From contig BGOK01000002.1 in NCBI GenBank assembly GCA_003569205.1, forward strand, positions 62,001 through 126,000: DNA of 64,000 nt. The letters run 5' to 3'. A program made the translations under genes and the position numbers. A model generated the notes under the pieces. It was not told where the DNA came from, did not search any database, and worked only from the letters and a program-made list of their open reading frames with translations. This DNA is from Verrucomicrobiota bacterium. GTDB lineage: Bacteria > Verrucomicrobiota > Verrucomicrobiia > Opitutales > UBA953. Every line of letters begins with the position of its first letter. Within the stretch, counting starts at the first letter, position 1. Below, piece after piece: positions 28,957 through 38,083 of this stretch.

Positions 28957-30036
28957 TTACTTCTTAGCGAAGCGGTAGTGGCAAACCATCCACTCCGCGC
29001 CGCCTCGGAAATTCCAGAGCTCGGCGCAGGCCATGAAGAAGACACGCCAGTAGGCCAGCCATTTGCGGGCATTCTCTGGGCCGTAGGTCTCCGCAAAGAT
29101 ACGCAGGACCTCCGCACGGTGGGCATCGGTATTCTGTAGCCAGTGCTCAGCGGTTTGGCCGTAGTGCCGGCCTTCGACTTCCCAGTGCGTCTCGAGTTTA
29201 AGGTCGTCCTGGAAGCGCATCGCTAGGTCGTTGGAGGGCATGATCCCGCCCGTGAAGAAGTGCCGGGACATCCAATCGGAGCCGTCCTTCGGCTCGAAGT
29301 GGTAGGCGATGTCGCGGTGCGTGAAGACGTGGAAGAAGAGCTTTCCGCTTGGCTTGAGCCAGCTGCCGATGCGGCGCATGAGCTCTGCCCAGTTCTTCAT
29401 ATGCTCGAACATCTCGACGGAAACCACCCGGTCAAATCGGTTAGCTTCGGCGGCGAAGAGGTTCATGTCCTGCGTGATGATACGGACGTTGCGGAAACCG
29501 CGCTGAGCGCACTCGCCCTCGATGTGGGCGCGCTGGGACGCGGAGTTGGAGACGGCGGTAATGCGGGCGTTAGGGTAGTGCTCAGCCATCCAAAGGGTGA
29601 GCGAGCCCCAGCCACAACCGAGTTCGAGGATCTCCATGCCGTCGGCCAGCTCGGCACGCTTACAGGTGAGCGCCAGCATCGTTTCCTCGGCTTGGGCGAT
29701 GGTTTCTGATCCCTTCGTGTAAAAGCTGGAGGAGTATTTTAGGCGCGGTCCCAGGCAGAGTTTATAAAAAGCGGCCGGCACTTCGTAGTGCTGCTCGTTG
29801 GCGGCTTGGGTTTCAACGGCGACAGGCAGCGAGCGGAGTTGCGCGGCGAAGCGGTCGACTTGGCGCGCACGCTCGACGTCGTCATCGGGCCGCTCGACTT
29901 GGAGTCGCTGTTTGAGCAGGCGGCGAATGCCCCAGCGGATGGCACCGTCGGGGAGGAGGTCTTTGGCGAGGATGGTGTCGATGAGCGGCACACCAAGAAA
30001 AGTGCCGTTTTCCTTCTCGGTGGCAACCCGGACCAC
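28957..30036 (-). CDS. cyclopropane-fatty-acyl-phospholipid synthase-like SAM methyltransferase (copy 2)
   Basis: NEQHYEVPAAFYKLCLGPRLKYSSSFYTKG...MEILELGCGWGSLTLWMAEHYPNARITAVSNSASQRAHIE. Confidence 0.88.
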   Translation of the reverse strand: MVRVATEKENGTFLGVPLIDTILAKDLLPDGAIRWGIRRLLKQRLQVERPDDDVERARQVDRFAAQLRSLPVAVETQAANEQHYEVPAAFYKLCLGPRLKYSSSFYTKGSETIAQAEETMLALTCKRAELADGMEILELGCGWGSLTLWMAEHYPNARITAVSNSASQRAHIEGECAQRGFRNVRIITQDMNLFAAEANRFDRVVSVEMFEHMKNWAELMRRIGSWLKPSGKLFFHVFTHRDIAYHFEPKDGSDWMSRHFFTGGIMPSNDLAMRFQDDLKLETHWEVEGRHYGQTAEHWLQNTDAHRAEVLRIFAETYGPENARKWLAYWRVFFMACAELWNFRGGAEWMVCHYRFAKK

Positions 30037-30042
30037 CAGAAA

Positions 30043-30861
30043 TTACGCCGTGGGCTTCCGTGGCCAGAAGGCCGGTACCCGACTTTGGTAGTCGGCGTAA
30101 GCGGACCCCTTCGATGCCAAGAGCTGGGCTTCCGTGAGGGGAATCCCCGTCACCCGGGTGAGGAGATGGTACATGACGCCCGCACAGGCGAAGCCGGGGA
30201 TGCCCCAGTAGCTTTGGTTAAAGGCCAGCAGGGCGAAACCAATCCAGATGAGCCATTCGCAGAAATAATTGGGGTGGCGCGTCCAGGCCCAGAGGCCAGT
30301 AGCGCAGACTTTTCCACGGTTGTCGGGCTGGCGCTTGAAGGCGGCCAGTTGGGCGTCCGCGAGCCCTTCACCCAGCATGCCCAAGGCGAAGATGAAGAGG
30401 CCGGCCCAATGCCAGGCGGCCATGTGCCCGGCTTCCTTAGGCGTGGTCCCAGCCGCGGAAATTAGAGGTAGGAGCAGTAAGGCCAAGGCCACGGCTTGAT
30501 AGAGATAGAAGCGGTACATCTTGAGCCCTGTCCACTTACCCCATTCCGCCCGCATCTTCAGGTAGCGTCCGTCTTCACGGTCGAGGTGTCCGAGGACGCG
30601 AATCGCTAGGTGCGTCCCGAGACGTAAGCTCCAGAGGGTCGTCGCCGCTGCCAGCCACAGGAAGGGGTCCCGGGTGTTCCAAGGGAAGGCGGTGAGGATC
30701 CAGAGGCCAACGAGTGCAAAGCCGTAGGACCAGGCGACATCGACGATCGACCAGTTATTGAGCACCTTGGCTACGACCCAGGTCGCCGTGAAGAAAATCC
30801 CCGCGAGGACTAAGATATAGATGAAATCAAAGAGGAGCTGGCCAAGGGGGCTAGGATTCAT
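30043..30861 (-). CDS. DUF1295 (steroid 5-alpha-reductase-like) membrane protein
   Basis: NNWSIVDVAWSYGFALVGLWILTAFPWNTR...WAWTRHPNYFCEWLIWIGFAL. Confidence 0.85.
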   Translation of the reverse strand: MNPSPLGQLLFDFIYILVLAGIFFTATWVVAKVLNNWSIVDVAWSYGFALVGLWILTAFPWNTRDPFLWLAAATTLWSLRLGTHLAIRVLGHLDREDGRYLKMRAEWGKWTGLKMYRFYLYQAVALALLLLPLISAAGTTPKEAGHMAAWHWAGLFIFALGMLGEGLADAQLAAFKRQPDNRGKVCATGLWAWTRHPNYFCEWLIWIGFALLAFNQSYWGIPGFACAGVMYHLLTRVTGIPLTEAQLLASKGSAYADYQSRVPAFWPRKPTA

Positions 30862-31340
30862 GGAGCGGGAGAGGGGGCGGTGCCAGGTCGGCGGAAGAGC
30901 CGGGTAAGTAAAAAGTATAGGCCGAAGCAAGTGACTGGCACGACTAATACCCAGCCTAAGAGCCCATGGACATACGCCATGCCGAATTTAGCGACAAAGC
31001 CCCAGAAGGACCGTTGGAATTCTTCAATCAAGAGGCTGGGACTGAGCGGGAGGGCCTCCGCGCCCACGACTGTTTCACCGAGTCGGACAAAGGGGACTAA
31101 CAACAGAAACTGAAGTGGGTAGGCCAAGTAGTTGACCGTCTGCATCACGAGGTGGTTGAGTCGGAATAGTCTACCCGCCACGAGGCAGACCACGGACGTC
31201 GACCCAATAATCGGGTTGATCCCCAGGCCAAGGCTGACGACGACGGCCAAGGAAAGGTCTTGGGGCGAAAGGCCGCGCGTCAGCAGTGCGAGCAAGGGCT
31301 CGCTGACCTTCTGTTTCAGCCAAGCGCGGAGTTTCCCCAT
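30858..31340 (-). CDS. DUF2062-family membrane protein
   Basis: LTRGLSPQDLSLAVVVSLGLGINPIIGSTSVVCLVAGRLFRLNHLVMQTVNYLAYPLQF. Confidence 0.75.
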   Translation of the reverse strand: MGKLRAWLKQKVSEPLLALLTRGLSPQDLSLAVVVSLGLGINPIIGSTSVVCLVAGRLFRLNHLVMQTVNYLAYPLQFLLLVPFVRLGETVVGAEALPLSPSLLIEEFQRSFWGFVAKFGMAYVHGLLGWVLVVPVTCFGLYFLLTRLFRRPGTAPSPAP

Positions 31341-31735
31341 TAGACCTGCTTGCGGGTAAAGAAGATTATTTCGAGGCTAGCGTCCGCCGGGGCCTTGAAG
31401 AGGCAGGCTAGCGCATAGGCGGCGATGGCAAAGTTGCCGAGGGCCATCAGTGCCACCAACCAAAGCACGCGAGCGAGCCCGGAGCGTTCGCGCCAAGCGA
31501 CGTAGAGCCAAAACGCCAGGAAGCCAAAGTAAGCGTCGAACATCGTGGCGAGGCCCCAAGGCTCGCTGCAGACTGTGACGTAGCCATCCACGACGTTGAG
31601 GCCGGCCTTGCCCGTGATGGCGGCGTATTGCGGCAGCGACGTAATCGTGGGGGCCGTGCAGGCATACCACGACACCCAGGTCATGGCAGCGAGGACAAGA
31701 ATGAAATAGGCGATGAGGGCGTTACGGGTTTTCAT
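31340..31735 (-). CDS. DUF1475-like small membrane protein
   Basis: MKTRNALIAYFILVLAAMTWVSWYAC...EPWGLATMFDAYFGFLAFWLYVAWRE. Confidence 0.65.
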   Translation of the reverse strand: MKTRNALIAYFILVLAAMTWVSWYACTAPTITSLPQYAAITGKAGLNVVDGYVTVCSEPWGLATMFDAYFGFLAFWLYVAWRERSGLARVLWLVALMALGNFAIAAYALACLFKAPADASLEIIFFTRKQV

Positions 31736-31736
31736 A

Positions 31737-32990
31737 TTAAAGAGCAGGGTGGTTGGGGCGGACGTAGAGGGCTTGGACGACCCCGATGTTACGGTGCGCA
31801 AAGGCGGCCTCGCAGTAACGGAAGTAGAGGCGCCACTTGCGGATGAAGCGTTCACCGAAGCCCATGGCACGGACTTGATCGAGCTTGGCCTCAAAGGCCT
31901 GACACCAGGCATCGAGCGTGCGCGCATAGTCTAGACCAAACTCCTCGAGGCGATGCAGCTGGAAGCCACTTTCCTTGGTCATAAGCTGGTTCACGCGATT
32001 GATGGAGAGTAGTAACGAGCCGGGGAAGATGTGCTTCTGGATGAAGTCGACGCCGCGGCGGAACTCGTCGTAGCGGCTGTCGGGACAGGTGATATACTGG
32101 AAGGCCGCCAGGCCCTCGGGTTTTAGCAGTCGACCGATGGAGGTGCAAAACGCCGGGAGGTATTTATGGCCTAACGCTTCCATCATCTCGATGGAGACAC
32201 ACTTATCATACAGTCCCTGGTGGTCGCGGAAGTCCTCAAGCTTCACCGTGATGCGGTCAGCTAAGCCCGCCGCCCGGACCCGTTCAACGGCGAGGTCGTG
32301 CTGGGCTTTCGAAATCGTCAACGACGTGACGCGACACCCGTATTTCTTGACGGCGTGTAGGGCCCAGCCGCCCCAGCCAGTACCAATCTCGATCACGTGG
32401 TCCGTGGGCTTGAGCTGCAGGAAGCGGCAGAGCGACTCGTTCTTGTTGGCTTGCGCCTGCTCGAGGGTGAGGGCGCCTTCCCAGCGGGCCGATGAATACA
32501 TCATCGATGGATCCAAGAATAACTGGAAGAAGTCATTAGAGACGTCGTAGTGCTCAGAGATATTACGGCGAACGACGATCTTAGAGTTCGGACGCAGCAG
32601 GTGGCCGATGCGGTCCGCGATGCGCAGGAGCCCGAGGGCGGCCCCGCGCGCGGCCGAACCCGACATGCCCGGCGTGTGGTCGACGTTCTCAATGAAGAAA
32701 CCAATGACCGCGCGGAGGTCCGGCGAATCCCACTCGCCGTCCATGTAAGACTCGGTGAGGCCGATATCAGAGGCTAGAACGATGCGGCGAAAGAAGTTTT
32801 CGTCGGAGAGGTGAATCTCCGCAGGCTGGCCAGTAAAAGCCTGGTCGCCGAGGACGAGCGTCTCACCCGTTGGCAAGGTGAGGCGCAGCTGCGAGTGGCG
32901 CATCCGGCGAAGTTCGCGTAGGACCAGCCGGCGGGCAAAGCCTCCGCGGGAACTGGCCTCATCGAGGTTAAGGGTGGCGACGGAAGTCAT
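31737..32990 (-). CDS. cyclopropane-fatty-acyl-phospholipid synthase-like SAM methyltransferase (copy 1)
   Basis: SEHYDVSNDFFQLFLDPSMMYSSARWEG...HVIEIGTGWGGWALHAVKKYGCRVTSLTISKAQHDLA...VSIEMMEALGHKYLPAF. Confidence 0.92.
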   Translation of the reverse strand: MTSVATLNLDEASSRGGFARRLVLRELRRMRHSQLRLTLPTGETLVLGDQAFTGQPAEIHLSDENFFRRIVLASDIGLTESYMDGEWDSPDLRAVIGFFIENVDHTPGMSGSAARGAALGLLRIADRIGHLLRPNSKIVVRRNISEHYDVSNDFFQLFLDPSMMYSSARWEGALTLEQAQANKNESLCRFLQLKPTDHVIEIGTGWGGWALHAVKKYGCRVTSLTISKAQHDLAVERVRAAGLADRITVKLEDFRDHQGLYDKCVSIEMMEALGHKYLPAFCTSIGRLLKPEGLAAFQYITCPDSRYDEFRRGVDFIQKHIFPGSLLLSINRVNQLMTKESGFQLHRLEEFGLDYARTLDAWCQAFEAKLDQVRAMGFGERFIRKWRLYFRYCEAAFAHRNIGVVQALYVRPNHPAL

Positions 32991-33838
32991 TCTTTGCGGA
33001 GGAGTTCGGGAGTGGGGTGGCGCAGATTACGCTGGAGGGGAATGTCAGCTCCCTTGCGACGAAAAGGAAGTTTTTTCACCAGCCAGAGCCAGGCGGCATG
33101 GAGATGGATTAAGGCCACGACTTTGAGGATCAAGAGCGGGACTTTCAGCGTCAGCCAAGCGAGCCGGCCGTCCGTCAGCGGGACCGCCCGACCAGTCCAT
33201 GTGCTGATTAACGTCTTCCGCCCGTCTTCAAAGTGGTCGACGCCCACTGCGAGGCGGCCATCCGGTGAGCGGAGGGTAAATTCAAATTCCGTATCGAGGC
33301 CCGAAAACGGCGACACGTAGAAACGCTTAGGGGTCCGGCGGACGAGGGATTCTTCACCGGCTGGACCGAGTTGACGGCAGTCTGGCCCCAGGAACCACGC
33401 CTTCCGTTCGCCGAAGGTATTATGAACTTCGGCGATGCCGCAGTGGAGCCGTCCGTCTTGGTGGACTAAGAAGAAGATAACAGGGTTATAGCTTTTCCCA
33501 AAAGCCCGGGGCATCGCGATGAGCGTGATGCGCGCCGTGGGGGCGAGCGTCTCGCCGTGAGCCGCACAGAAGGCCCGTACCCGCTGGTCAAGGGTCGCGG
33601 CAGGACCCCCGAAATCCTGCGGGACCCCTTCGGCACCGAAGACTGCCGCCGCCGGCAGGAAGTCGGCCGCGTGCAGTTGGTAGGGCGCCCAGCCTTTTTC
33701 TCCGAGGAGTGCGAGGCCTTCGCCGATGCGGCCAAAGGCACTTAATTCTACTGCAAAACAAAAGACCCGATGGGTGAAGCCGTGCCGCTTCGGCCAAAGC
33801 CGGGCGTGCATGACCTGCGCATCGTAGAGTCGGACCAT
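32987..33838 (-). CDS. DUF1365-family protein
   Basis: VMHARLWPKRHGFTHRVFCFAVEL...SYNPVIFFLVHQDGRLHCGIAEVHNTFGERKAW...KRFYVSPFSGLDTEFEFTLRSP. Confidence 0.9.
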   Translation of the reverse strand: MVRLYDAQVMHARLWPKRHGFTHRVFCFAVELSAFGRIGEGLALLGEKGWAPYQLHAADFLPAAAVFGAEGVPQDFGGPAATLDQRVRAFCAAHGETLAPTARITLIAMPRAFGKSYNPVIFFLVHQDGRLHCGIAEVHNTFGERKAWFLGPDCRQLGPAGEESLVRRTPKRFYVSPFSGLDTEFEFTLRSPDGRLAVGVDHFEDGRKTLISTWTGRAVPLTDGRLAWLTLKVPLLILKVVALIHLHAAWLWLVKKLPFRRKGADIPLQRNLRHPTPELLRKE

Positions 33839-35206
33839 CGTGGTTTTAAAGTGGCAGGAATCCCCGCGGGTGCAAGTGCCCGCCTACGCTTGCCAAAGGT
33901 GATCAAGGCGGGTCATGCTGGCGAGGTGTTAGCCGCCGAACTTAGCCCCGCGGGTCCCATCTTCCTCGCCTTAGGGTTCATCCTGCTTTTGTGTGGCCTC
34001 AGTGCGGGCCGAAAGCGTCGTTTGCTCGACGACACCCCGCTCAGTAAGACCTTGGGGGTCTTCATCGGCGAAGTGGAAGTCACGGGTGCCTGCGTCACGA
34101 CTACGCCGTTCCAGGCCTACCTTTCGGGCCGCCCGTGTGTCCTCTACAATTGGAGCGTCGATGAGCAGTGGGAGCGCTGGGAGACGGAAACCTACACGGA
34201 TGATAAAGGTCGGACGCGGACCCGTCGGGTCTTGCGTAGTGGTTGGACGACCGTGGCGGGTAATGACTATACGCAAGGGTTTTACTTGAAGGATGAGTTC
34301 GGTTTTCTCTGGGTCCATCCCCGTGGGGCCGAACTCGAAACACTCGAGCTTTTCTCCGAAACGGCTTCGCGCGACGATGACCTTTACTTCGCCAAGGGAC
34401 CCAGGGCCGCGATCGCCAATTCCACGGGGTGCCGGATGTTCCGCGAGTCCGGTTTGCCGGTTGGGACGCAACTGTTCGTGCGGGGTCGGGCGTCCGAGCG
34501 GTCCGACATCGTGGCTCCGCAAATCGTCCAGGATCCCAAGGCGGAGATGTTCATCATCACGCCGCGTAAGGAGAGCGAAGTGAGCGCCGGTAAGAACACC
34601 AGCTATTGGTTATGTAACATCATCGGCCTGATCGCTGTCCTCGTGGCTTGTCAGTTTTTCTTCATTAGCCTGGCTCACCCAGCGGTCTTCGTGCTGGCGG
34701 CCGGCTACTTGCTCGCGTGGGCTGCCGGGTGGGTTTGGATGGTCTTCAATAGTTTAGTGGGCCTGCGGAATCGCGTCCGCCAAGGCCACTCGCTGATCGA
34801 TGTGCAGCTGAAGCGCCGCGCCGACCTCATTCCGCCGCTGGTCGCCTGCCTCCAGGGCTACCGGAACCATGAAGCCGCCTTGCAGACGACCATTGCGACC
34901 TTACGCGCGCAGGCTGGCTCTGCCCCGGTTTCGGCTATCGCCTCTTCTTTGTTAGCGGTGGTGGAGAACTATCCCGAGCTTAAGGCGGATCAGTCCTTTA
35001 ATAGCCTGATGAAGCACCTCACCGAGACGGAGGACCGCATCGCGTTAGCCCGGGCCTACGCGAATGATATCACGACGTTCTATAACACGCGGCTGGAGCG
35101 GATTCCCGATACCTATGTGGCGGGAATTATCTCCATGGAGCGTGCCGAGCTCTTTCAGGCCACGGGCTTCGAGCGGAAGGCCCTCGACGTCAAGTTCCCC
35201 GCTTAG
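33770..35206 (+). CDS. GIDE/MULAN-like domain fused to LemA-family domain, membrane protein (start uncertain)
   Basis: N-terminal half: RRLLDDTPLSKTLGVFIGEVEVTGACVTTTPFQAYLSGRPCVLYNWSVDE (GIDE-like). C-terminal half: FNSLVGLRNRVRQGHSLIDVQLKRRADLIPPLVACLQGY...YNTRLERIPDTYVAGIISMERAELFQA (LemA). Confidence 0.85.
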   Translation: MGEAVPLRPKPGVHDLRIVESDHRGFKVAGIPAGASARLRLPKVIKAGHAGEVLAAELSPAGPIFLALGFILLLCGLSAGRKRRLLDDTPLSKTLGVFIGEVEVTGACVTTTPFQAYLSGRPCVLYNWSVDEQWERWETETYTDDKGRTRTRRVLRSGWTTVAGNDYTQGFYLKDEFGFLWVHPRGAELETLELFSETASRDDDLYFAKGPRAAIANSTGCRMFRESGLPVGTQLFVRGRASERSDIVAPQIVQDPKAEMFIITPRKESEVSAGKNTSYWLCNIIGLIAVLVACQFFFISLAHPAVFVLAAGYLLAWAAGWVWMVFNSLVGLRNRVRQGHSLIDVQLKRRADLIPPLVACLQGYRNHEAALQTTIATLRAQAGSAPVSAIASSLLAVVENYPELKADQSFNSLMKHLTETEDRIALARAYANDITTFYNTRLERIPDTYVAGIISMERAELFQATGFERKALDVKFPA

Positions 35207-36480
35207 GCCGTCCAGGCGTCGCGACCGAGTAGGAAACTACAGAGCCGATGGGCGGACCAGAGGCCATCCTCGTGGAAGCCGTAACGTTGCCACGCCCCCG
35301 CGAAGTGCACGCGGGCGCCGGGCCGTTCGTTCAGGGCTTGGACTTTTCCTTGGGCCGCCATCGCTTCGAGCGAGAACATGGGGTGCTCCACGGGGATTGC
35401 CTTGAGCACCTTGTCCGCCGCAATTTTTTCCGGGTGGTTAATGGTGACGAAGTAGGGCCGTTGCGGTTCCAGGCCCTGCAACGCGTTCATCCAGTAATGC
35501 GTCGAAGTCGCTTCGCCGCTGGCGGTCCGCCAAGTCTGGTAGTTCCACGCTGACCACGCGCGCTTGGCCTTGGGCATTGGGCTCGGATCCGAGTGGACTA
35601 AGGCCACGTTTTGATTGTAAGCAAACGGCTGCAGGACGGCCCGTTCGGTCGCCTCGGCGTCGGCGAGGAGCGCGAGCGATTGGTCCGCGTGGCTCGCTAA
35701 GATCACGCGGTCGAACGCTTCTTCACCGGTCGCGGTGGCGATGAGCACCTGGTCTCCAGACCGTCGGACTGCGCTGACCGCTGAGCCCAGCCGTAGTTTC
35801 GCCGGATGCCGCTCAAGCAGGGCCTGCACGTAGGTCCGTGAACCGTTGACCGGCGTCAGCCACTGGTGCTGGGTGTCGAGCCCGAGGAAGCCGTGGTTAT
35901 GGAAGAAGCGGAGGAGGGCGGCGGCCGGGAAGCCGAGCATCTTTTCGGGGGGCGTCGACCAGACCGCTGAACTCATCGGGATTAGGTAGAGCTCGCGGAA
36001 GTCCGCGCCTAAGCCATGGCGGTCGCACCAGTCGCGCAGCGAAGTAGTTTCCGCCTCGGCGGTTTGCCAGCCCGTCTTGGCCAGTTCGTTGAAGCGCTTG
36101 ATCTGCAGCAGGAGCCGCCAGAAACGCAGGCTGAAGAGGTTGCGCTTCTGGGCGAATAGATGGCGGAAGGATGCGCCGCACCACTCAATGCCTGTCGGGT
36201 CGTGGCGGACCGAGAACGACATCGGCGCCTTTTTCCAGGCGACATCGAGTGCGCGGAAGAGCCGACAGAGATGCGGGTAGGTCACTTCGTTGAAGACCAT
36301 GAACCCGGTATCCATTGGCTGCGTCCGGCCCGCTTGGTTCGCCGGCACATCGATGGTGTGCGCATGGCCTCCGGGACGCGTGTCCCGGTCGTAGACCGTC
36401 ACATCATGGTGCGCAGAGAGAAAGTGGAGGCAACCTAGCCCCCCGATTCCTGATCCGATGATGGCGATCCGTTCACGCAC
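35203..36480 (-). CDS. NAD/FAD-dependent oxidoreductase (amine-oxidase fold)
   Basis: RIAIIGSGIGGLGCLHFLSAHHDVTVYDRDTRPGGHAHTIDV...PMDTGFMVFNEVTYPHLCRLFRALDV. Confidence 0.92.
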   Translation of the reverse strand: MRERIAIIGSGIGGLGCLHFLSAHHDVTVYDRDTRPGGHAHTIDVPANQAGRTQPMDTGFMVFNEVTYPHLCRLFRALDVAWKKAPMSFSVRHDPTGIEWCGASFRHLFAQKRNLFSLRFWRLLLQIKRFNELAKTGWQTAEAETTSLRDWCDRHGLGADFRELYLIPMSSAVWSTPPEKMLGFPAAALLRFFHNHGFLGLDTQHQWLTPVNGSRTYVQALLERHPAKLRLGSAVSAVRRSGDQVLIATATGEEAFDRVILASHADQSLALLADAEATERAVLQPFAYNQNVALVHSDPSPMPKAKRAWSAWNYQTWRTASGEATSTHYWMNALQGLEPQRPYFVTINHPEKIAADKVLKAIPVEHPMFSLEAMAAQGKVQALNERPGARVHFAGAWQRYGFHEDGLWSAHRLCSFLLGRDAWTA

Positions 36481-37453
36481 GTGGCGCCGCGGCTTCAGCC
36501 TTCGTCCGCTCGGCTTCTTCGTAGACGGAATCCGGGACGCCCTTCAGGCCCCAGATCAGCCCCATCCAAGCCAGCACCTTGAGGCCGTAGTAGGTTGGGT
36601 CAAATTCCCACCAGTAGAAGCCTTGCTTCGTCGTCGCCTGATACCGGTGGTGATTATTGTGCCAGCCTTCGCCGAGCGTGATGAGCGTGAGGATCAGGGA
36701 GTTCCGGGACTCATCACCGGTGGTCTTGAAGCGCTTGGTGCCCCAGACGTGTGCGAGCGAGTTGATGCAAGCGGTGCCATGGAAGAGCACGACTGTCGAG
36801 ATGAGGCTCCAGACCAGCATCTGCGGGCCATTAATGTCGTAGCCTAGGACGCCCAACCAAGCGCCGACGCCGTACATCGCAATCCCGGCCAAGATGGGAA
36901 TGAGGACATCGAAGCGGTTCAGGAAGACCAGCTCGGGGTATTTCGCCAGGTCCGTAATTTTCGAGTAATCCGTGGGGAAATTCCGCTTCGAGGTAATCCA
37001 ACCGATGTGCGACCACCAGAATCCATCGACGACTGGTGAGTGCTTGTCCTCTTCTTCGTCCGAATGCTTATGGTGGTGGCGATGGGTGCAGGCCCACCAG
37101 AGTGCCCCACGCTGCACCGCCAGCGCCGTCCACAGGGCCATGATGAATTGGAAGGTTCGGGAGGTGGAATAGGTCTTGTGCGAAAAGTAACGGTGCAGGA
37201 AGCCCGTGACCGCAAACATGCGGAAGAAGTAAAAGCCCACCGCGGACCAGACGGCGATGGGGCTGGCCCCGACCCAAATGACGCCAAGGCAGGAGAGGTG
37301 TAGGATCAAGAAAGGGATGGTCCGGGGCCAATCGATCTTCTTGGGGCCACTTTGCAGCGCCGCGACCCCCTCGGGGACATAGTCCGCATCGAACCAGCGG
37401 ATGACAGAGCGGAAAAAGCCGCTTTGTGGTGGGCTAATGGGTTCGGCGGGCAT
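36473..37453 (-). CDS. fatty-acid desaturase (acyl-CoA delta-9 type)
   Basis: HRYFSH, HRHHHKHSDEEEDKHSP, HNNHHRYQATTKQG histidine boxes; start MPAEPIS at 37453. Confidence 0.93.
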   Translation of the reverse strand: MPAEPISPPQSGFFRSVIRWFDADYVPEGVAALQSGPKKIDWPRTIPFLILHLSCLGVIWVGASPIAVWSAVGFYFFRMFAVTGFLHRYFSHKTYSTSRTFQFIMALWTALAVQRGALWWACTHRHHHKHSDEEEDKHSPVVDGFWWSHIGWITSKRNFPTDYSKITDLAKYPELVFLNRFDVLIPILAGIAMYGVGAWLGVLGYDINGPQMLVWSLISTVVLFHGTACINSLAHVWGTKRFKTTGDESRNSLILTLITLGEGWHNNHHRYQATTKQGFYWWEFDPTYYGLKVLAWMGLIWGLKGVPDSVYEEAERTKAEAAAPRA

Positions 37454-37510
37454 CTGGGGGCGAGTAAGTGAGCCTCGGGACCTTTCGCAACTGCTTTGAC
37501 CATTTTGAGC

Positions 37511-37556
37511 CGGGGGGGTAGACTGGTGCTCGTGGGTAGACAAATCCGCCCCCCCG
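37511..37556 (+). promoter_or_regulatory. G7/C7 inverted homopolymer hairpin with internal direct repeats in the sigma-factor leader
   Basis: C-GGGGGGG (37511-37518) and CCCCCCC-G (37549-37556) can pair; GGGTAGAC is directly repeated at 37516 and 37534. Confidence 0.55.
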
Positions 37557-37579
37557 CTGTCGCTCCCTTCTAGTTTCTC

Positions 37580-38083
37580 ATGAACGATGCCCATCCCGAG
37601 CAAGACTGGCGGGCCTGGTTCGCCGAACACGGCGCCCGGCTCCGGTTGATTGCGCGCCAGTGGACCCGCTCGGATGCCGATGCCGACGATGTCCTGCAGG
37701 AGGCATTTGTTCGCTTTTGGAAACATCAACGTCACCTGCCTGGCAATCCCAACGCCTTGGTAGTGACCTCGATTCGCCGGGCCGCGTTGGACCTCCATCG
37801 TCGGACGGATCGCCGCGCCCTGCGTGAGCAGGTGGTGTCCGCCGACGCGGCGGCGGTCGCCAACTTTGCGCCCGAGGCCGATCCACGGCTCCAAGCGTTG
37901 GCGAGTTCACTCCCGTCGCTGTCGGCGGAACAACGTGAAGTCGTGGTCCTGAAAGTTTGGGGTGACCTCACTTTCGAGCAGATTGGCGCCCAGCTGGAGA
38001 TTTCTCCCAACACCGCCGCCTCGCGGTGGCGCTATGCCATGGAGGCGCTCCGCCGCCTCGTCACCGCCCGCACTTATGAATAA
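37580..38083 (+). CDS. ECF-type RNA polymerase sigma factor
   Basis: DADADDVLQEAFVRFWKHQRHLPGNPNALVVTSIRRAALDLHRR (region 2) and LSAEQREVVVLKVWGDLTFEQIGAQLEISPNTAASRWRYAMEALRR (region 4). Confidence 0.92.
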   Translation: MNDAHPEQDWRAWFAEHGARLRLIARQWTRSDADADDVLQEAFVRFWKHQRHLPGNPNALVVTSIRRAALDLHRRTDRRALREQVVSADAAAVANFAPEADPRLQALASSLPSLSAEQREVVVLKVWGDLTFEQIGAQLEISPNTAASRWRYAMEALRRLVTARTYE

